A stretch of 37,944 nucleotides of DNA from Streptomyces sp. SID8352 (GTDB lineage: Bacteria > Actinomycetota > Actinomycetes > Streptomycetales > Streptomycetaceae): contig NZ_WWGX01000115.1 of the NCBI RefSeq assembly GCF_009862265.1, forward strand, positions 1 through 37,944. The letters are read 5' to 3'. Both the position numbers and the translations under genes were made by a program. Below the pieces are notes generated by a model. That model searched no databases. It was given only the letters and a program-made list of their open reading frames with translations, and had not been told where the DNA came from. Of the stretch, positions 33,198-37,944 are shown in pieces. How positions within the stretch are numbered: position 1 is the stretch's first letter; the number at the start of each line of letters is the position of its first letter.

Positions 33198-33239
33198 TGA
33201 CAGCGGCGACTGTCCGGGACACCGTCGTGCGTGACAGCG
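33198..33239 (+). promoter_or_regulatory. Repeats in the ramC upstream region
   Basis: Two direct copies of TGACAGCG (33198-33205 and 33232-33239, 34 bp apart) flank an 11-bp palindrome TGTCC-G-GGACA (33211-33221). All lie 35-76 bases upstream of the ramC start, where the RamR-activated promoter of this operon is expected. The exact RamR site cannot be assigned by eye. Confidence 0.35.
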
Positions 33240-33273
33240 TCTTCCACGGCAACGACCGGTGGAGGGAGCGGCT

Positions 33274-35898
33274 GTGAACAAGGGCTACGCCGTGTACTGC
33301 GACGCGGACCCGTCCTTCTACGACGCGCCGCACCGCACAACCCACGGCACCGCCGCGGCGGGCACCCGCTACGCGGCTGCCACCCTGCCCGTCCCCGAGG
33401 GATGGCGGAGCGGCGAGAGCGGTGACTGGCTCGCGCTGCGCCCCGTGGGCGTCGAACTGCCCGCGCAGGGCTGGAAGATCCATGTCTCCGCCCGCCTCGA
33501 CAACGCCGAGGCGGTGCTGGAGCGCGTACGGCGGTACTGCCTGGAGCACGGGGTCGCCTTCAAGTTCGTGCCCAGCCGCTACCTGCTCCACCAGCGCAAC
33601 GCCAAGTACGCCGACCGGGCGGGCAGCGGCAAGTTCATCACCGTCTACCCGCCCGACGAGGAGCGGTTCGAGCGGATCGCGGGCGAGCTGTCCGCGCTGC
33701 TGGACGGTGAGTCCGGCCCGCACATCCTGAGCGACCTGCGCCTCGGCGCCGGCCCGGTGCACGTGCGCTACGGCAGCTTCACCCGGCGCAACTGCTACGA
33801 CGAGGAAGGGGAGTTGCGCCCCGCCATCGCCCGTCCCGACGGGGTCCTCGTACCCGATCCGCGCGGCCCGGTCTTCCGGACGCCCAACTGGGTGGGGCTG
33901 CCGGAGTTCCTGCGCCCGCACCTGGAGACGCGGTCCACCACGACGCTGGCGGACATCCCGTACACCGTCGAGGCGGCGCTGCACTTCTCCAACGGCGGCG
34001 GGGTCTACCGCGCCCGGGACACCCGCACCGGGGAGACGGTGGTCCTCAAGGAGGCCCGCCCGCACGCCGGTCTGGCGGCCGACGGGGCCGACGCGGTGGC
34101 CCGGCTGGGGCGCGAACGCCGGGCCCTGGAAAGGCTGTCGGGTCTGGACTGCACCCCCGAGGTGCGCGACGCCCTCACCGTCGGCGAGCACCACTTCCTG
34201 GTACTGGAGTACCTGGACGGCAAGCCGCTCAACACCTTCTTCGCCCGCCGCCACCCGCTGATCGAGGCCGACCCGGACGAGCGGCGCCTGGCGGAGTACA
34301 CCGCGTGGGCGCTGGACGTCCACGCCCAGGTGGAGCGGGCCGTCGCCCAGGTCCACGAACGGGGCGTGGTCTTCAACGACCTCCATCTCTTCAACATCAT
34401 GATCCGCGAGGACGGGCGGGTCGCCCTGCTGGACTTCGAGGCCGCCCACGGGGTGGACGAACCGGGCCGGCAGACGGTCGCGCACCCCGGCTTCGTGGCA
34501 CCCCCCGGCCGACGGGGCACCGCCGTCGACCGCTACGCCCTGGCCTGTCTGCGGTTGGCCCTGTTCCTGCCGCTGACCAGTCTGCTCGCACTGGACCGGC
34601 GCAAGGCCGCGCATCTGGCCGCCGTGGTCGCGGAGCAGTTCCCCGTCCCCCGGTCCTTCCTGGACGCGGCGGTCGACGAGATCGCCGGGGCAGCCGCCCG
34701 GCCCCCGGCACCACGGCGCTCCGGCGACCGCTTCGTGCCGGTGGAGCCCGGGGACTGGCCCCGCAGCCGGGACTCGATGGCCGGGGCGATCCGCGCCTCC
34801 GCCACCCCGTCCCGCGACGACCGCCTCTTCCCCGGTGACATCGCCCAGTTCGCCACGGCGGGCGGCGGCCTCGCCTTCGGCCACGGCGCCGCCGGGGTGC
34901 TGTACGCGCTCGCCGAGAGCGGCGCGGGGCGCGACGAGGACGGGGAGCGCTGGCTCCTGGACCATGTGAAAGAGCCTCCGTCGGGCATGCCGCTGGGCTT
35001 CCACGACGGCGTCGCGGGACTCGCCTGGACGCTGGACCACCTCGGCCACCGGGATCAGGCGCTCGATCTGGCCCGGCTGCTCCTGGAGCACCCCCTGGAG
35101 GGCCTCGCGGCGGACCTGCACGGCGGCACCGCCGGGGTCGGGCTGGCCCTCGACGCGCTGGCCGCCGCCACCGGCGACCCGGCCCTGCGCGACGCCGCCC
35201 TGCGGTGCGCCGAGCTGAGCGCGCGCCCGCTCACCACCGGGGCCGCGGGAGGGGCTCCGGGACACCGGCCGCGCGCCGGACTGCTGCACGGCGCGACCGG
35301 CAGCGCCCTGCTGTTCCTGCGCCTGTACGAGCGCACCGGTGACACCGGGCTGCTGGACCTCGCCGGGACCGCGCTCCGCCAGGACCTCGCGCGCTGCGTC
35401 CGCGGCGCGGGCGGTGCCCTCCAGGTCGACGAGGGCTGGCGCACCATGCCGTACCTGGGGGCGGGCAGCGTCGGCATCGGCATGGTCCTCGACGACTACC
35501 TGGCGCACCGCGCCGACGAGGCGTTCGAAGGGGCCAGGAGGGAGATCGTGCGCGCCGCGCAGGCCATGTTCTACGCGCAGCCCGGCCTGTACCGGGGCGT
35601 CGCGGGCATGGTGCTGCACCTCGGCCGGACGACGACCCCGGGCGACGGCACCGGCCCGGCGGCCGTGCGCCGCCAGCTCTCCGCGCTGACCTGGCACGCC
35701 ATGGCGTACGAGGGACGGCTCGCCTTCCCCGGCGAGCAGATGATGCGCCTGTCCATGGACCTGTCCACCGGGACGGCCGGCTGTCTCCTCGCCGTCGCCT
35801 CGGTACGCGGCGACCGGCCCGCCGGTCTGCCGTTCCTCCCCCCACCGCGGCGCCCGGGCGCCGCCCATGAGCCGGTCTCACCGGAGACCGTGAAGTAG
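33274..35898 (+). CDS. ramC: Class III lanthipeptide synthetase RamC (AmfT-type LanKC)
   Basis: An 874-residue three-domain enzyme. The N-terminal lyase domain (about 1-215) includes KFVPSRYLLHQRNAKYADR and SGKFITVYP. A central Ser/Thr-kinase domain (about 225-500) has VVLKEARP and the catalytic GVVFNDLHLFNIMI with LLDFEAA. The C-terminal cyclase domain (about 530-850; GFHDGVAGLAWTL, DLHGGTAGVGLALDAL) lacks the zinc-binding Cys/His of LanC, which places it in class III rather than class IV. RamC phosphorylates and dehydrates Ser residues of RamS and forms the rings of SapB, the aerial-hyphae surfactant. The GTG at 33274 follows GGAGGGAG; the GTG at 33259 lies inside that site. ramS follows 26 bases later. 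A short hairpin (CGGTCTC/GAGACCG) lies at the very end of the gene. Confidence 0.95.
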   Translation: MNKGYAVYCDADPSFYDAPHRTTHGTAAAGTRYAAATLPVPEGWRSGESGDWLALRPVGVELPAQGWKIHVSARLDNAEAVLERVRRYCLEHGVAFKFVPSRYLLHQRNAKYADRAGSGKFITVYPPDEERFERIAGELSALLDGESGPHILSDLRLGAGPVHVRYGSFTRRNCYDEEGELRPAIARPDGVLVPDPRGPVFRTPNWVGLPEFLRPHLETRSTTTLADIPYTVEAALHFSNGGGVYRARDTRTGETVVLKEARPHAGLAADGADAVARLGRERRALERLSGLDCTPEVRDALTVGEHHFLVLEYLDGKPLNTFFARRHPLIEADPDERRLAEYTAWALDVHAQVERAVAQVHERGVVFNDLHLFNIMIREDGRVALLDFEAAHGVDEPGRQTVAHPGFVAPPGRRGTAVDRYALACLRLALFLPLTSLLALDRRKAAHLAAVVAEQFPVPRSFLDAAVDEIAGAAARPPAPRRSGDRFVPVEPGDWPRSRDSMAGAIRASATPSRDDRLFPGDIAQFATAGGGLAFGHGAAGVLYALAESGAGRDEDGERWLLDHVKEPPSGMPLGFHDGVAGLAWTLDHLGHRDQALDLARLLLEHPLEGLAADLHGGTAGVGLALDALAAATGDPALRDAALRCAELSARPLTTGAAGGAPGHRPRAGLLHGATGSALLFLRLYERTGDTGLLDLAGTALRQDLARCVRGAGGALQVDEGWRTMPYLGAGSVGIGMVLDDYLAHRADEAFEGARREIVRAAQAMFYAQPGLYRGVAGMVLHLGRTTTPGDGTGPAAVRRQLSALTWHAMAYEGRLAFPGEQMMRLSMDLSTGTAGCLLAVASVRGDRPAGLPFLPPPRRPGAAHEPVSPETVK

Positions 35899-35924
35899 CA
35901 CGTTGTCCTACGAAGGGATGAGCG

Positions 35925-36053
35925 ATGAACCTGTTCGACCTGCAGTCCATGGAGACCCCGAAGGAAGAGGCGATGGGCGACGTGGAGACCGGCAGCCGCG
36001 CGAGCCTGCTGCTCTGCGGCGACAGCAGCCTGAGCATCACCACCTGTAACTGA
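35925..36053 (+). CDS. ramS: SapB lanthipeptide precursor RamS (AmfS)
   Basis: A 42-residue precursor. The leader starts MNLFDLQSMETPKEEAMGD, containing the class III leader recognition helix (LFDLQ). The core TGSRASLLLCGDSSLSIT plus TCN (last 21 residues) has two SxxSxxxC units: S3, S6, C10 and S13, S16, C20 of the core. From memory it equals S. coelicolor RamS, precursor of SapB. The mature peptide is amphiphilic and lowers surface tension so that aerial hyphae can rise. The start ATG has GAAGGGATGAG upstream. It lies 26 bp after ramC and is followed by two strong hairpins before the ABC transporter. That arrangement lets precursor message exceed exporter message. Confidence 0.97.
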   Translation: MNLFDLQSMETPKEEAMGDVETGSRASLLLCGDSSLSITTCN

Positions 36054-36088
36054 CGCGACCGGCGCGACGCGCTCGCGTGACATCAGGG

Positions 36089-36117
36089 CGGCCCGCCGCG
36101 TTCCGCGCGGCGGGCCG
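36089..36117 (+). terminator. First hairpin between ramS and ramA
   Basis: A perfect 12-bp stem, CGGCCCGCCGCG with CGCGGCGGGCCG, with a 5-base loop, 35 bp after the ramS stop. It probably terminates a large share of ramCS transcripts or protects the ramS 3' end; there is no T-tract. Confidence 0.65.
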
Positions 36118-36125
36118 TGCGTTCC

Positions 36126-36170
36126 GGCACCGGCGCGTCCCCGGACCCGTACCGGGGACGCGCCGGTGCC
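36126..36170 (+). terminator. Second hairpin between ramS and ramA
   Basis: A perfect 19-bp stem (left arm GGCACCGGCGCGTCCCCGG) with a 7-base loop, only 8 bp after the first hairpin and 6 bp before the ramA ribosome binding site at about 36177-36185. Together the two should limit transcription, and possibly translation, of the exporter relative to the precursor. Confidence 0.65.
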
Positions 36171-36190
36171 GATCCCAGGGAGGGGCGGCT

Positions 36191-37944
36191 GTGAGGGACG
36201 GGACCACCAGGGTCCGCCGGACGGAACGCACGGCCGGCGGCTCCCCGGACCCTGGACCGGGCCGGCTGCCCGAACTGCTGGTGCTGGCCTGCTCCCTGAC
36301 TGCGGCGGCGATGGCCGTGGCCCAGCCCCTGGTCCTCGGCCGGGCACTGGATCTGCTGCTCCGCGGTGAATCCGCGGACCACTGGCCGGCGCTGAGCGTG
36401 GCCCTGCTCACCGGTGAGGTGCTCCTCGACGGCCTGACGGCCCTGCTCACCGGTCGGTGCACGGCGGGCTGGACCGCGTCGGTCCGCTCCCGGGCCCTGT
36501 CCGGGCTGCTGCGTGCCGCCCCGGACGCGGCCCGCCCGTACACCCCCGGGGACACGGCGACCCGGCTGACGCTCAACGCGGCCGACGCGGGCGGGGGGCC
36601 CGCGGCGAGGGCCGCGCTCGCGGCCTCACTGATCACTCCGGCCGGGGCCCTGGCGGCCCTGGTCCTGGTGGACCTCTGGGTGGCCCTGTGCGTACTGGCC
36701 GGACTGCCCGCGCTGGCCCTGGTGCTGCGGGTCTTCGCCCGCGACACGGGCGCGTCGGTGCGGGACTACCAGCAGGTGCAGTCGGACATCGCGGGCCGTC
36801 TGCTGGAGACCCTGGAGGGCGCCGAGACCATCGCCGCCGCCGGGACGGCGCCCCGGGAACGCGCACGGGTCCTGGCCCCGCTGGGCCGCCTCTCCGCGCT
36901 GGGCCGGCGGATGTGGGCCCTGCACGGCCGGGCCCTGGCCACCGGCAACGTCCTGGTCCCGCTGCTGACGCTGGCGGCCACGGCGGTCGGCGGGCTCCGG
37001 CTCGGCGCGGGCGCCCTGAGCGCCGGGGGACTGCTGGCGGCATGCCGGTACGCGCAGCTCGCCGCGGGCCTCGGCGGCGCGGCCACCGTGCTCGGCGCGC
37101 TGGTCCGCAGCCGGGCGGCCCGGGAGCGGACCGCCGAGCTGGAGTCCCTGCCCGCCCTGCGCCACGGCACCGCGGTGCTGCCGCCGGACGGCCCCGGGAC
37201 CCTGGAACTGCGCGGGGTGCGGGTGCTGCGCGGCGGGACCGAGGTGCTGAGGGCGGACGCGATCGTGGTGCCCGGTGGGCTGACCGCCGCGGTCGTGGGC
37301 CGCAGCGGCGCCGGAAAGTCCGCACTGGCCGCCGTGGCCGGACGGCTGGCCGACCCGGACGCGGGTGAGGTGCTGCTCGACGGGGTCCGGCTCGACGCCC
37401 TGACCCGGGAAGAGCTGCGCACCGCGGTCGGCTTCGCCTTCGCCCGCCCGGTCCTGGGGGACGGGACCGTGGCCGGGGCCGTCGCCGCCGGGGCGCGCAC
37501 GGCGCCGCCCGACCGGGTGCGGGAAGCCGTGCGGATCGCGGACGCGGACGCCTTCGTCCGGCGGCTGCCGGACACCTACGACACCCGGCTCGACGAGGTG
37601 CCGCTCTCGGGAGGTGAGCACCAACGCCTAGGCCTGGCCCGCGCGTTCGCGCACACGGGACGGCTGCTGGTGATGGACGACGCGACCTCCAGCCTCGACA
37701 CGGCCACCGAGCACGCGGTGGACCGGGCGATGCGGCGCGCGCTCGGCCACGCGACCCGGCTGGTGGTCGCGCACCGCCCGTCGGTGGCGGCACGGGCCGA
37801 TCTGGTGATCTGGCTGGACGGCGGGCGGGTACGGGCGGTGGGTCCCCATGAAAGGCTCTGGGAACAGGCCGGGTACCGGGCGGTGTTCGCGACGGGCACG
37901 GAGGGCGCCGCAGGGGCGGACGGCCCCGCAGGGGCGGACGGCCC
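36191..37944 (+). CDS. ramA: ABC transporter RamA, exporter of SapB, 3'-truncated by the window
   Basis: A fused membrane and ATPase half-transporter, open to the window edge. The first 330 or so residues are membrane-spanning (LVLACSLTAAAMAVAQPLVLG; PAGALAALVLVDLWVALCVL; VLVPLLTLAATAVGGLRLGAG). The ATPase domain follows with Walker A GRSGAGKS (370-377), signature LSGGEHQRLGLARA and Walker B LLVMDDATSSLD, then the H-loop VVAHRPS. In S. coelicolor ramA and ramB form a heterodimeric exporter next to ramCS, so ramB and the regulator ramR are expected just downstream. The GTG at 36191 has AGGGAGGGG upstream. The last visible bases hold two copies of an 18-bp unit encoding PAGADG (37910 to the end), a low-complexity C-terminus that may mark the end of the protein. 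Confidence 0.9.
   Translation, partial: MRDGTTRVRRTERTAGGSPDPGPGRLPELLVLACSLTAAAMAVAQPLVLGRALDLLLRGESADHWPALSVALLTGEVLLDGLTALLTGRCTAGWTASVRSRALSGLLRAAPDAARPYTPGDTATRLTLNAADAGGGPAARAALAASLITPAGALAALVLVDLWVALCVLAGLPALALVLRVFARDTGASVRDYQQVQSDIAGRLLETLEGAETIAAAGTAPRERARVLAPLGRLSALGRRMWALHGRALATGNVLVPLLTLAATAVGGLRLGAGALSAGGLLAACRYAQLAAGLGGAATVLGALVRSRAARERTAELESLPALRHGTAVLPPDGPGTLELRGVRVLRGGTEVLRADAIVVPGGLTAAVVGRSGAGKSALAAVAGRLADPDAGEVLLDGVRLDALTREELRTAVGFAFARPVLGDGTVAGAVAAGARTAPPDRVREAVRIADADAFVRRLPDTYDTRLDEVPLSGGEHQRLGLARAFAHTGRLLVMDDATSSLDTATEHAVDRAMRRALGHATRLVVAHRPSVAARADLVIWLDGGRVRAVGPHERLWEQAGYRAVFATGTEGAAGADGPAGADG

Noticed and set aside
32806..35868. A 1020-codon open frame on the minus strand opposite ramC
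   Set aside because: It mirrors ramC codon structure, is Arg/Gly/Val-rich without motifs, and ramC itself has all family domains. Only its last 60 or so codons (32806-32985) carry the APH-like relic.

Overview
The window is high-GC actinomycete DNA, almost certainly from a Streptomyces chromosome. Third codon positions are strongly G/C biased. A SARP activator carries a TTA codon, and the right end holds the SapB (ram/amf) morphogenetic lantibiotic operon with a RamS precursor that, from memory, matches S. coelicolor RamS.

Left part (1-11.7 kb): the 3' end of a modular type I polyketide cluster. The last two modules have no reductive domains and end in a thioesterase, so a beta,delta-diketo acid should be released. 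Downstream on the same strand are a methyltransferase, an SRPBCC protein, an asparagine-synthase-type amidotransferase, a UbiG-like methyltransferase and an FAD monooxygenase. A convergent SARP regulator follows. This gene set matches the tail of the published piericidin (pie) cluster: diketo acid, then amidation and ring closure to the pyridone/pyridinol, then hydroxylation and two O-methylations. The pie assignment comes from gene content and remembered literature, not from an alignment.

Middle part (11.7-25.8 kb): a mosaic of accessory genes and eroded DNA. It holds a 1.4-kb gene-poor gap with a 9-bp tandem repeat, a Tat-exported sulfatase, a scrap of an alpha/beta hydrolase, a CocE/NonD hydrolase divergent from a TetR regulator around a palindrome, an ANT-like nucleotidyltransferase, a 1.1-kb stretch without a credible gene and a small hypothetical protein. 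An arsenic-resistance region follows (arsO, arsR, ACR3 pump, second arsR, arsC). It has two different ArsR-type regulators and two different operator types. A PlsC-like acyltransferase closes the section.

Right-centre (26-32.1 kb): a tightly coupled five-gene block on one strand, made of a VTC-type polyphosphate polymerase domain protein, a DUF4956 membrane protein, a membrane-anchored CotH kinase with large Gly/Pro-rich loops, and an OmpR-type response regulator with its sensor kinase. Direct repeats with an 11-bp period lie upstream of the first gene. This is the best candidate in the window for a poorly understood system, possibly polyphosphate or phosphoryl chemistry at the membrane or envelope under two-component control.

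Right end (32.1-37.9 kb): a PhnA-like zinc-ribbon protein, a decayed aminoglycoside-phosphotransferase-like pseudogene, then ramC (class III lanthipeptide synthetase), ramS (42-residue SapB precursor), two strong consecutive hairpins, and the start of the ABC exporter ramA, which runs off the window.
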